Shown here: piece by piece, positions 49,795 through 64,000 of the stretch
Position numbering within the stretch: the stretch's first letter is position 1
Layout: every line of letters starts with the position of its first letter
Assembly (NCBI RefSeq): GCF_043641665.1
Contig: NC_092191.1
Span: 1,622,001 to 1,686,000 of the forward strand
Length of the DNA stretch: 64,000 nucleotides
Source: Enoplosus armatus
Taxonomy: Eukaryota > Chordata > Actinopteri > Centrarchiformes > Enoplosidae
Direction: 5' to 3'
Notes under the pieces: generated by a model
What the model was told of the DNA's origin: nothing
Seen by the model: only the letters and a program-made list of their open reading frames with translations
Databases searched by the model: none
Position numbers and translations under genes: made by a program

Positions 49795-50415
49795 AAGTGG
49801 ACGACGCAGCTGCAAACAGCGAGCAGTGACTTGACGTGAAAGGTCTAAAGAAGGGCAAAAAACAACAACCGCCGTTTTTCATTTTCGCCTTCTTAACCTT
49901 TTCAATATACACTGATAATTATAATGTGTGCATTTTTATTTTGAAGTTTCTGATACTGACACGTTTTGTTCAGCAAGATAATCTTCATTAATGAGCACCA
50001 CTTCATGCAATCAACAGAAGTAAAAAGCTAACGTTCGGCTGTAAACAAAGTAGACCGCGGTCGCGTCACTTCAGCGTCACCACCACTAAGATTCCAACTT
50101 GTAATCTGATTTTGCGCTGACCTGGTCTAGCTGGAGGTCGTGGCTAACACGCCGAGGCTGTAAAGGACGACTAGTAAGTCGATGAGCTTCCGTGTTCAAC
50201 GTGATGACACTTAATGTCCGCGACAACCTCTGTAGTCTCATTTAGCAGCCGTCTTTTTTAAGACGCGTAAAAGCTTCTAAATGTATGAGTGGGGGTATCT
50301 ACTGGCGTATTTTATGTCGTAGAACAAAGCGTGAATATCTTTTAAGCTTGTGTTTACCACAGCGAACCAGGCAGCTATTGACAGTACTCTAGCACTATGG
50401 CCTTGGGGGGGGGGG
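49795..50415. repeat. Possible interspersed repeat block
   Basis: A roughly 600-base block running from gacttgacgtgaaaggtct through cattaatgagcaccacttc, gaccgcggtcgcgtcac, gtccgcgacaacctctgtag and agcagccgtc to cagctattgacagtac. I have the impression of having seen this text at many fish loci, but no second copy exists in the window to prove it. It has scattered CpGs unlike its surroundings. No coding frame spans it. Confidence 0.35.
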
Positions 50416-51775
50416 GGGCAATCATATTTTGGGGGGGACACGGCCCTGCATGGATTACACCTGACATCTTCACTCTCTGGCTTCTGATTGGTGAACAGTG
50501 AGCTCAGGCAGCTCGTGGTGTCCTCACTGTCAGAGTATGCCCTGTACACTGCTCCGACATGTGGAATATGCAGTTTAACAGCAGGACAAGAAGCACCTGA
50601 CATGACGTTACCCGCTGCCGGCTGTCAGGCATCCTGCCGACCTTTGACCTCGATCTGTGATTGGCTGCAGTGCAGTGACTGGATGTTTGGAAGTGTGACT
50701 ATTTATTTCTCAGCCACCATGAACCTGTCTCCTCTCGGTGATATCACTGCATGTCTGTGGCCACATGCCGGCGTGACGAGACGCTGCCAAAGACTGTCTA
50801 TGTTTCAGAAGATGAATCACTGCGGTTAATAGAAGAAGGAAAAACTGCTTTACTATAAAAGGGCGTTAACCTTAATTCTCCTTCTGCTACTGATCGACAT
50901 CAAAAATGTGATTTCTTTTCTGTAAAATTACATAAATGTTTGTATAATTTCTTTCAGAATTTATCCTCCTTTGCTCAGTTTACTGGAAATGTAATGAAAA
51001 AGAACATTAAACATTTTTGCTCTACAAACTGTGGTGGTGAGTTTGGTGCACTTAACAATTTGGTTCATTAAGGACACAAGTCAACAGGGGCTGGTGAACC
51101 AAAGTCACATGTCTCACAGGGTGAGAAATGCAAGTAACATTTCTCCCATGTTGTTGAGGAAACAGCTGAATATGCGCCTCAGTTAACTCTCTCTCTGGTT
51201 TTTGGAGTTCTAGTTTAAGCCAACAAGGTGTGCATCTTTGTTATCTTCAGTGTCAAACATGCTCAGTTTTCCATGAATGAAGATTCATTCATTGTCGGAC
51301 AAAGATGCAGTTTTCAGCTGTCTACGTTATTTGGTGGCATCATCGTCAATGGCGTCGTTCTCACATGGACGAAAGGAGTATGTCAAGCTACTCAGCACAT
51401 TACAGGAAGCTTCCCTGTCTTGTAGTTGAAACAGTTTTCTGATGAACTTCATGCTGATTATTTAGCATGTGCTGTAGGTTAAAGTTGAACCAGGAAGTAG
51501 CTCTACAACATATTATGAATATTGACTGATATATCCTTTAATTTCTGCATTTCTTTGACATTTCATCCCGTTACATCTTCATTGTCTCACAGCCCACAAA
51601 CGTGAACACCATCAGAGTGTGAGGCGGAGTAACACCTCTTTTGTCACTTCCATCTTTGCATGGTGACATAGAGAAGCCAGCCAAACGGGGCAGAACTGAT
51701 GGTGGGAGGGGCTGGCTATGAGACACCGGTAATGTGATCTGAGGAGAGTGACAGGAGCTCAGAGGTTTGACAGGG

Positions 51776-51783
51776 CTATAAAA
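51776..51783 (+). promoter_or_regulatory. TATA box of ankrd1
   Basis: The sequence ggctataaaagag places a TATA element about 95 bases upstream of the ankrd1 ATG, so transcription should begin near 51805. A GC-rich word, gggaggggctgg, lies at 51705-51716. TATA-containing promoters are usual for muscle ankyrin-repeat genes. I looked for TEAD-type (CATTCC) and CArG sites immediately upstream and did not find a clear one. Confidence 0.65.
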
Positions 51784-51873
51784 GAGAAGACACTGACCAT
51801 CACAGCAGAACACCAGTGGACTTAACTCCAGTGACCCACAGCGCTGTTAAACTACTTCACATCCAGGAGAAGG

Positions 51874-57152
<5,279 letters not shown>

Positions 57153-57413
57153 AACCCAACACATTCCAGTAAAAGCAGGAGTTCTGCTGGCTTATTGGGG
57201 GGAAAAAGCGGTAGAAAAAGAAAAAATCTTCTTTTCCAGCCCGTTCTAGTCATTTCCATTCTGCGGTTCATGAAGCACGCGAGTCTTTTATCTACGACTG
57301 TTGATCCAGGTTTGGCTTTGTTAAGCCCCTCAGGAAGTAACTGTTAAGTTGGCTCAGCCGGAGTTTGGAAGCTGGAAGAGAGCATTAGTCATGACCTTCC
57401 TCCTCCTGGATCA

Positions 57414-57471
57414 GGGATCTGAGGGATCTGAGGGATCTGAGGGATCTGAGGGATCTCAGGGATCTCAGGGG
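57414..57471. repeat. 9-bp tandem repeat (gggatctga)6
   Basis: Six copies of gggatctga or gggatctca starting at 57414, 57423, 57432, 57441, 57450 and 57459, inside the presumed ankrd1 3' untranslated region. Confidence 0.9.
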
Positions 57472-57876
57472 GACGTTTCTCATGACATGTCAATTAAACA
57501 TCTTGTGTACAGTCACGTCAATAATAACTTTATTTGTATAGCACTTGAAGGAGCCTTTGATCAACAATGTGAAATCTAATCAGGATGTTGTTAATAGTGT
57601 GATCTTTAGCACTGATAGATTCATTGATCGCCAAATGTTGCTGGACAATGTCTCGGCTGACAACATGAAGATGTTTTTTTTCTTTTTCCTTAATTTTTAC
57701 TTCAGGCTGAGGTGAAGTCAGAGACGCTGCATCGAGAAGATGACGTATTTATTGATTAATGGCAACTGTCAGTGATCGATTTATTGGCTTTGATTGATTT
57801 ATTTCAATACCATACACATAATAACTGAGTGACTGTCCAGAGTTCTCGTCAGAGTAAAACTGAAGTTATTTATTTG

Positions 57877-57882
57877 AATAAA
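57877..57882 (+). terminator. Poly(A) signal candidate for ankrd1 (AATAAA)
   Basis: Canonical AATAAA 725 bases after the stop codon, in tatttgaataaaagtt. Confidence 0.5.
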
Positions 57883-58602
57883 AGTTAGAAAAGGGAGGAA
57901 CTAAGCGTCCTCTTGCTGGCAGATGATGTGTTTTGTTGTACTTAAACATTCAGATGAGTTTAATCAAGTTCTTTGGTCTTGTGCGTTTTGAGATTGAGAG
58001 GTGAGACAGGATGAAGTAAGTTTGTTGGTCAGGAAGACGAATTTGTCCACTTGCACTTCTTCTATTGATGTTGGTGATCTGCAGATTTACACAAGTCGCC
58101 TAATCAAATGTCCTTTACAAAATCTACCTTTGCTTTAATGTATAAAGGGGAACTTACAGCTGAGCAAGTGTGCTTGATGGACCGGACTGTGGAAAACCAC
58201 ATCAAGTCCAGTCTCAGTCCTTTTGACTCATCTTGCTCTCGGCTGCAATACAACCTTTTCCTTCAAATTCAAAACAACATTTATCATTTCGAAAATTAGT
58301 TTTAAAAGAACACATACACCCTGTGTATCTAGTTTTCCTCAAACCTCAAACATTGATTAGGCATTTGTTGTTAGGTTTAGTCTGGAAAGCCTTTAGACAA
58401 ATTTGGACATCTGGGGGACCAAACAACAACAAAAGGTCTCCTCAGTGATGCAAAAAGAGCTTCATCTGGTGGGGAAGAGGCTGAAAAGTTGGTTTAGAGG
58501 ATGTTTGACAAGCGTTTATGTGGATAAAACTTGTCTTGATATATGAATGGTAATCAGATTTTTTATTGTTAAAGATGTATGTAAATTATACCTTGTAGTT
58601 TG

Positions 58603-58608
58603 AATAAA
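58603..58608 (+). terminator. Second poly(A) signal candidate (AATAAA)
   Basis: Canonical AATAAA in tttgaataaaactg, about 1.45 kb after the ankrd1 stop. It could give a longer transcript. Confidence 0.35.
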
Positions 58609-58650
58609 ACTGATTTTGACTTGAAACTTTCTTGTATTGCGAGAGAGAGA

Positions 58651-61039
58651 GAAGTGATGTAGCTCCAGACTCAGTGAATACTGAGCTGCGCTCTCACTGT
58701 GACCTGCGAGATGTTGACACAGCTCCACTTAACTCACCGCCTGAAGTAAATATTGTGAAATAATAATAAATAATAGTAATTACTAATTCATGCTCTCAAT
58801 TTCGTATTGCCTTTGGAGACAGAGCCTGAAAGCAGGAGTCTCACGCCATATATAATAATAATAATAATACTGAAGCATGAATGATTCAATTGATTGTTTT
58901 TTTGCCGAATTCACTATTAGTGCTTCCTGTTTGCTGTGTCCCTTTGGCTGTACTATCACTGAATAACTTTGATACTGAACAAAACAAGATCATAACTAAT
59001 CATATTTCAGTCTGTTACTGAGGACAAGGATACCAGTCATAGAGTTTATGGTCATGTACAAACTCAGGATTGTGAATGACAGTCGGCTCAGTTTAGGTCT
59101 CCACTGCTCTGCATGGTAACAGCAGCTGGAATACATTATCTTAAAATGGCATGTGGTCCAAATGCACCGAACAGAGATATCTGGGCACATTTTAACATGT
59201 ATATCCAGTCTTAAGTTTTCCAATTTTCATTCGTATACAACTTTTTTGCATTAGGGGTGTTTTAGGAATAGGAAGTTCTTGCAGATGTCAGGCCAGGTCC
59301 TACAGTATGTTTCAACGTAAAGTTACAGAGGGTGGATAACCCTAACCTGCTGACTTATAACCACATGCATCTCATGCTGTGAGGGTGTTTGTTTTGCCAC
59401 TCGGGCAGACACATCTTTAACCATATACAGGTGAGGTTTCTAAGCTGATCACAAAAGTGAGCGCCAGGTAGTAAAAATACAAAAATGGTTCAGAGCCAAG
59501 GGGGGTGTTGCGAAGATGTTACATAACCTTGCATAGTTTTGCATGATCGTTTTGGTTGACTGACTCAAGATGTACTTATCTTTACAGGCCACAACCATTG
59601 AGGATGTCATAATGTTTTAATGTGTTACACTGTGATTGATAGAACGATAAAAAGCCCAGACGGCAATAAATTGAATTTAGTTACTGAGGCTGAGGCTGGA
59701 GGCCAGCTGGTTGAAAGCCAGCAGAGTGGGAAGCAGGCTGAGGTGACGCTGGCTGGGGATCAGGGGTGTACTCACCACTAGGGGTCCTCCTCCAACAACC
59801 CTTGATGCACTGGAGGATATAGGTCAAATCATATAGTTCGTCCTCAAAACATCTGCTGGTCCATGTTTGACCAGATCATACTGTCACGGTGGGTATGCAG
59901 GGCAACGGGGAACTCTGGATTGGACCCAAACGCAGACAGAGGAGGCAAAATGATACAGTTAAAATTGATGAAATACGGTCAAATGATCTGGTTTTAGTTG
60001 AGATCCTAGCTGCGGTGTTCTGAACCATTTGAAGACTTCAGTTTATCTGAAAAATTAAAAGTCACCCAGTTTGGAGATACATGGTTTTAACTGCACAGCA
60101 ACAGCTCTGAATCATTAAGTTTAGACAGTGAGCGTGCTGAGATGTTAAATCTTCCATATTAAACATGACTAAATACACACTGTCTGATATTCTTTATGAA
60201 GAGGATGTGATTAATGTATATTCAAACAATGAGGCAAGATGATTTACTTTATCTCTGGTGTCACCCCTGCAGTCAAGGTCAGTTCTTTAATATATATTTT
60301 GGCCACTAGATGGACACATAAGACTACTAATTAGCCATTGATGCCAGAGCAACAATATGTTACCTCCTTGGATTAAAGTTGTGTTCTTGTTGTTGCTGTA
60401 ATTGTCACATTGTCCTAAACATCCATGAGCTGGGAGTGGTACAACATGTCACACGTCACAACTTCTAACTCAAGTCTTATCTCAGTTTAAGGGACAGTGT
60501 GTTGCCTTTGCTTGACAATCTACGCATTTCTTTTACCTCTGTAACTTTCCATCTTCCAGGCTCCAAAGAGAAGCAAGAGCATACTGAATGGTGAAGAGAC
60601 CTATCCAGAAAGTTTTATTTTCATTTTACGTACACGCCTAATTCACCTCTCACAACATTCACACAGAACAGCAACCCACATATGAATGCAAGATAAATTC
60701 AGGTAAGATTCAATAAAGTGAGAGGAAAATCAATGAGGAACCCAGCTGACGGTTTGAAGATGGTGAGGTTAGTCCTGGAGTGTTACTCTGTTGAAAGGTC
60801 AGAAGCTGTATGTGAGCACATGAAATCACATTGTTGCATGTGTGCAATGTAGTGACTAGCAGCCAAGGATCATTTCTGAAAACAGAGTCGACCATCCACC
60901 CCTCTGTAACTTTCCACTCAGGCCTTGGACGGCCCAGTGAAAGATGGGAGAAGGAGAAGAGGCAGCAAGTAAAGGAAAGACCAGCAGGACAGAGAGGAGA
61001 AACTTTCCATTGTTTTTATATTCTGTCACTCTCGTGCTA
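58651..61039. other. Spacer downstream of ankrd1
   Basis: No gene recognised. 59885-59950 has text (tgtcacggtgg, ggacccaaacgcagacagag) resembling a common fish transposon-derived repeat. 60429-60640 is the left copy of a direct duplication described separately. Confidence 0.55.
60429..60640 (+). repeat. Direct duplication, left copy
   Basis: Shares, in order, ggagtggtacaacatgtcac, then actttccatcttccag, then ctccaaa.agaa.caggagcat-type text, gaatggtgaagag and cctatccagaa with 62408-62575. The left copy has roughly 45 extra bases in the middle. After the cttccag word a short frame reads SKSILNGEETYPE; the right copy reads TRSILNSEEAYPE. That could be a duplicated exon, but I do not recognise it. 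Confidence 0.75.
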
Positions 61040-61044
61040 AATGT

Positions 61045-61425
61045 TGCCTCAAGGTCTGCAAAATGTTCTCTTTATCTTTGAAATCCTGCTTTGCTTTGGA
61101 TAACTGTCTTCTCAGTGGAGACAGAAACCATGTCAAACCATATCACAGCAAACCCCTGCCTGGTAGAACGGGCTAATACGGAATATCTATTTCCAAATGG
61201 TTCAAATACATTTAACATTAAAGTCTGACGTTTATCTTGCAAGATAAATTCAGATAAAATTCCTACTTGGCTTCTGTGCTCCTCAACAAAGGCCTGCTTC
61301 CTGAGAAGTGGGATGTGTTCAAACTGAAAGCCCAGCACTCACCGACACATGGTGCAAAAGAAGATGAGAATGTGAACTTTTTAAAAATGACTAAACAAGG
61401 GACCTCAGACCCTGCAAGGGGTTGA
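61045..61425 (+). pseudogene. Decayed slc5a7-like C-terminal copy
   Basis: 61261-61343 matches the intact minus-strand gene (63655-63737, reverse complement) at 76 of 83 bases by hand alignment. It translates SYLASVLLNKGLLPEKWDVF, against [20 protein letters not shown] in the gene. The frame then runs to TGA at 61423. Upstream, ctcagtggagac at 61111-61122 is identical to the gene's word at 63864-63875 and nearly at the right distance (138 versus 126 bases between blocks). The intervening sequence fits only in another frame (CLVERANTEYLFP). An in-frame TAA sits at 61255-61257, so the copy is broken by frameshift and stop. The intact gene has no intron here. Weak similarity to the [10 protein letters not shown] segment begins near 61047. 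It is a duplicated, dead fragment of a choline-transporter-like gene. Confidence 0.82.
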
Positions 61426-63542
61426 ACAGTGAAGAAATGTAGCCTTACCCACATCTGTTACTGTATCTAGGTGTTGGTTTCTGTCCTGTGAATAACTGGA
61501 CTGCTTTTAGGGGGGTTGAAATGTTAGTGCCATGACTTTGTGTTAAAGACTCATTAGGATCGCAAGTGGGAACATTTTCAGCCAAAAAAGGCTTTTCAAG
61601 GAAGCTCATCCTTTACTCTGCATCAGGTGTGTGGGGACAAAATGTGTTTTACCATATTCTTATCTTTGCTGTCAGTTATGAAAAGGCAAGAGGCACTGCA
61701 GGGATTCATAAGCTAATCGACAACAGCACAAGAACAAAAACTGTTTCACTGTCCTTCACTGGCTTTTTTAACTACACTGTATTTTATATCACCTTGTACC
61801 AACACTTGATACGAGCTACAGCACATGATACTTGCATTGAGTGACATATTAACACCCAAGATGACGTGTTTTATGGCTGTGCGACTACATATAATGGAAA
61901 CAGTCTTGATGTTTTGTGAATGTTTCCTGCAAACTCAAAACATACAGTAACCAGCTTGGCACCGCCATCGGTGTGTGAACGAGACCTGATCTGTTAAGGT
62001 TGAAAAGCGCTATATTAGTGAAGCCCATTTACCATTCTTGCAGAAAATGGAAAGAAGTTGTGCTGAAATGTAATATAAATGTATATGGTTTATCATGTGG
62101 CACCTTGTTTTTACTGCAGCTTTGAGTCATTAAGTATAGTCATAAATTAAAAAATTTGCTCTGGACCATCTATTTAGTTTATAACACTGTAGCCTTTATA
62201 TCGCTGATAGAGGTAACAGCCAACAGTCTCTGCGTTGTGTTGGATGATGGTGGTGGACTAACAGCTGACAGTTAGCAGACTGACTCCAGTGAAGATGTCA
62301 CTGCCTCTGATGTCGTTTCAATAATTTGGTTATTGCATACAAGCACTTGTATCGAGATTTGTACAATTATGTATTTAATGTAACATGCAAGAGGCATATG
62401 TTACACTAGGAGTGGTACAACATGTCACAATGTCTAACTAAAGCTACACATATCTTTTACTTCTGAGACTTTCCATCTTCCAGACTCCAAACAGAACCAG
62501 GAGCATCCTGAATAGTGAAGAGGCCTATCCAGAAGTTTACATTTTATAAACACGCCTCATTCTCAAGTGTGAAGAAAAACTATGAGGAAAAAAACTGACA
62601 GTAACAAAAGATAATGGTGTCCTATAAAATCCCAACTGACAAAGCCTCGGAGATACAGGAATTATTTCTCTGTAAATAGTCTTATAATAATGATAACTCA
62701 GTTTACTTTGAGGGAGCTGGCTGTCTCACATGCCCTGAGGTCCAGCGGCATAACAGAGCTGAAGACCAAATTATTCTAGTTGTGGGAGAAATTACTCCGA
62801 GGTATAAAACTGTTATATACACATACATATTTTTAAAAATATAGTGGGTAGAGTGATACAGTATATAAGTATACTGGTATAAAAAGTTTGGTGTTTTTGG
62901 TGTTGATACCATCAAATGTGACAGTCCACACTGCAGTGAGACGGGTCAGAATCGATGGACGACTCAGTAGCACTAAGACACTTCAAACATCACGCTTCTG
63001 GTGTAAATTCCCACTTTAGAGAATTAAATATTTCACACGGTCTATTGTACCAGATCGTTACAGTGTTTATTGTTTTATAGTTTCTATTGTAATATCTGCA
63101 CCCAACACACTGAATTGGAATCACATTTTTTGTAGTTACATATTCATTACACCTTAGTGCCAATTGGGCCTAGTGGCCAACTGCAGTACTGCAACAAAAA
63201 AAGAAACAGACAAAGTTACACTGCAGCCCAGTAGCATTTAGCCCAAAGAACAGAAAATAACTATTTCTTATTAAGAAGATTAAATATTTTACTCAGAATC
63301 TGAAAAACCTAATGTGCATGTGCAATGAGCTGCACAACACAACAGACAGAGAAAAATCCTTTCAGGCACATGTGCCGGGTGAACAACTTTCATTGGAATG
63401 AATAGACACCATCTTGGAACACAGTATCCACTTTTCATAATGCATTCATGTTTTGGATACAGAAATCTGTGAGAAGTGCTTTTAGCTATTTACTGTGTTT
63501 ATATTATGCTTCAAGAAAACAGATACCGTACACACAGGAACG
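61426..63542. other. Spacer between slc5a7-like copies
   Basis: No gene recognised apart from the right copy of the direct duplication (62408-62575). 62576-63542 would include the 3' untranslated region of the minus-strand slc5a7-like gene; ORFs here show no domain. Confidence 0.6.
62408..62575 (+). repeat. Direct duplication, right copy
   Basis: Partner of 60429-60640, same orientation, about 1.98 kb away. The decayed slc5a7-like fragment lies between the two. Confidence 0.75.
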
Positions 63543-64000
63543 CTAACACCTTGTGCTAATCATTGGCTCTGATGCCTCGGTCTGAGAGCTGTTTCTATTC
63601 AACTTCTCCTTCTCGTTCTGTTCTGTGGCGCCACCTACTGGTGTCGGTGGTTGAGGTGAGTGCTGGGCTTTCACTTTGAACACATCCCACCTCTCAGGAA
63701 GCAGGCCTTTGATGAAGAGCACAGAAAACAGGTAGGAGAACAACAAGATGGCAGCAACGGCCGACAGCATTGAGATGGTCTTAACCGGAGCGTACTGGAC
63801 ATAAACACCGTCCTCCAGAGTGCATCCTGGGAAGTGTATGACTGGCGCTAACCCTAGCGATGGGTCTCCACTGAGCAGTCTTAACGTAAATCCCACCAGC
63901 ATGCCCATAACAGCTCCATAACCATTGGAGATGTTGAAGAAGAGGACGCAGACGAGTTGAGGGAAGACCACGACGTAGGCCACCTCAGCACCAAGGAACC
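63543..64000 (-). CDS. slc5a7: slc5a7-like, last coding exon (partial gene; CHT-family transporter)
   Basis: One open minus-strand frame enters from the window edge and ends at TAG (63543-63545). It begins [20 protein letters not shown], corresponding to the 'SDLVYVI.FPQLLCVLF' transmembrane segment of the high-affinity choline transporter. It continues NGYGAVMG and [10 protein letters not shown], then HFPGC, then a last hydrophobic segment ([21 protein letters not shown]) and [10 protein letters not shown] hydrophilic tail of about 40 residues rich in Gln, Glu and Ser ends the protein. SLC5A7 is a Na+/Cl- dependent plasma-membrane choline transporter of cholinergic neurons. Fish have several slc5a7 and slc5a7-like paralogues, so the substrate of this one is inferred. 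The tail shows no obvious counterpart of the mammalian dileucine-type endocytosis signal. The remaining exons lie beyond the right edge. Confidence 0.85.
   Translation of the reverse strand, partial: FLGAEVAYVVVFPQLVCVLFFNISNGYGAVMGMLVGFTLRLLSGDPSLGLAPVIHFPGCTLEDGVYVQYAPVKTISMLSAVAAILLFSYLFSVLFIKGLLPERWDVFKVKAQHSPQPPTPVGGATEQNEKEKLNRNSSQTEASEPMISTRC

Larger units (their letters stand above)
37263..51769. other. Spacer between divergent pcgf5 and ankrd1, no gene recognised
   Basis: About 14.5 kb without a convincing exon. It includes CA arrays (37317-37340, 38780-38802, 46437-46462, 46550-46566), a (CCCT)n tract at 45768-45794, purine-rich tracts (39910-40260), a 13-base C run at 42122-42134, several dispersed repeats listed separately, and a 14-base G run at 50405-50418. 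Given the head-to-head arrangement, muscle enhancers of ankrd1 could lie here, but I could not identify one. Confidence 0.55.
57153..58650 (+). other. ankrd1 3' untranslated region and downstream
   Basis: Holds a 9-bp tandem repeat at 57414-57471, a short fish-repeat fragment at 57522-57550 (ataactttatttgtatagca), and two AATAAA hexamers (57877 and 58603). The exact transcript end is unknown. ORFs here are chance frames or translate the 9-bp repeat. Confidence 0.6.

Noticed and set aside
63543..63983. Treating the slc5a7-like frame as a complete 146-residue gene starting at 63983
   Set aside because: The apparent start is a GTG inside a continuing frame ([10 protein letters not shown]) that matches a transmembrane segment, so it is the last exon of a larger gene cut by the window edge.

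Overview
The window is nuclear DNA from a ray-finned fish, almost certainly a percomorph-type teleost. Genes are split by GT-AG introns. CA/TG microsatellites are very dense. Several repeat families typical of teleosts are scattered through introns and spacers. Gene order matches the human 10q23 block HECTD2-PCGF5-ANKRD1, read here in reverse.

Layout. At 2.77-2.86 kb (minus strand) lies what looks like coding exon 1 of hectd2, with a CpG-rich promoter/leader just upstream (3.0-3.4 kb); the rest of that gene runs off the left edge. From 3.4 to 20.2 kb there is no recognisable gene. This stretch holds a 27-unit minisatellite (4.97-5.93 kb), a GA-rich minisatellite (7.1 kb), large CA arrays (11.7-12.3 kb), copies of teleost interspersed repeats and a LINE remnant (18.9-19.2 kb). 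pcgf5 occupies 20.2-32.8 kb on the minus strand. Eight coding exons could be assembled into an uninterrupted 249-residue frame, and a likely untranslated first exon lies in a CpG island at about 37.0-37.26 kb. The 37.3-51.8 kb spacer separates pcgf5 from ankrd1, which are arranged head to head; it holds repeats only. ankrd1 (51.87-57.15 kb, plus strand) has nine exons and a 311-residue frame, with a TATA box upstream and poly(A) signals downstream. From 61.0 to 61.4 kb there is a broken plus-strand copy of an slc5a7-like (CHT family) C-terminus. At 63.5 kb to the window end lies the last coding exon of an intact-looking slc5a7-like gene on the minus strand, tail to tail with the broken copy.

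How the genes relate. They do not form a pathway. pcgf5 is a RING subunit of a variant Polycomb complex (PRC1.5), ankrd1 is a stretch-responsive muscle ankyrin-repeat protein and transcriptional cofactor, hectd2 is a HECT ubiquitin ligase, and slc5a7-like is a membrane transporter. Their adjacency is conserved synteny.

Limits. All exon boundaries were read by eye from splice signals, reading frame and remembered family sequences. Repeat families were named from general familiarity with fish genomes, without a database search. I saw no exotic or clearly undescribed system. The items most worth a second look are the slc5a7-like decayed copy with its flanking duplications, the promoter-like minisatellite, the (TG)n-dependent splice site of ankrd1 exon 6, and the triple CAG acceptor of pcgf5.
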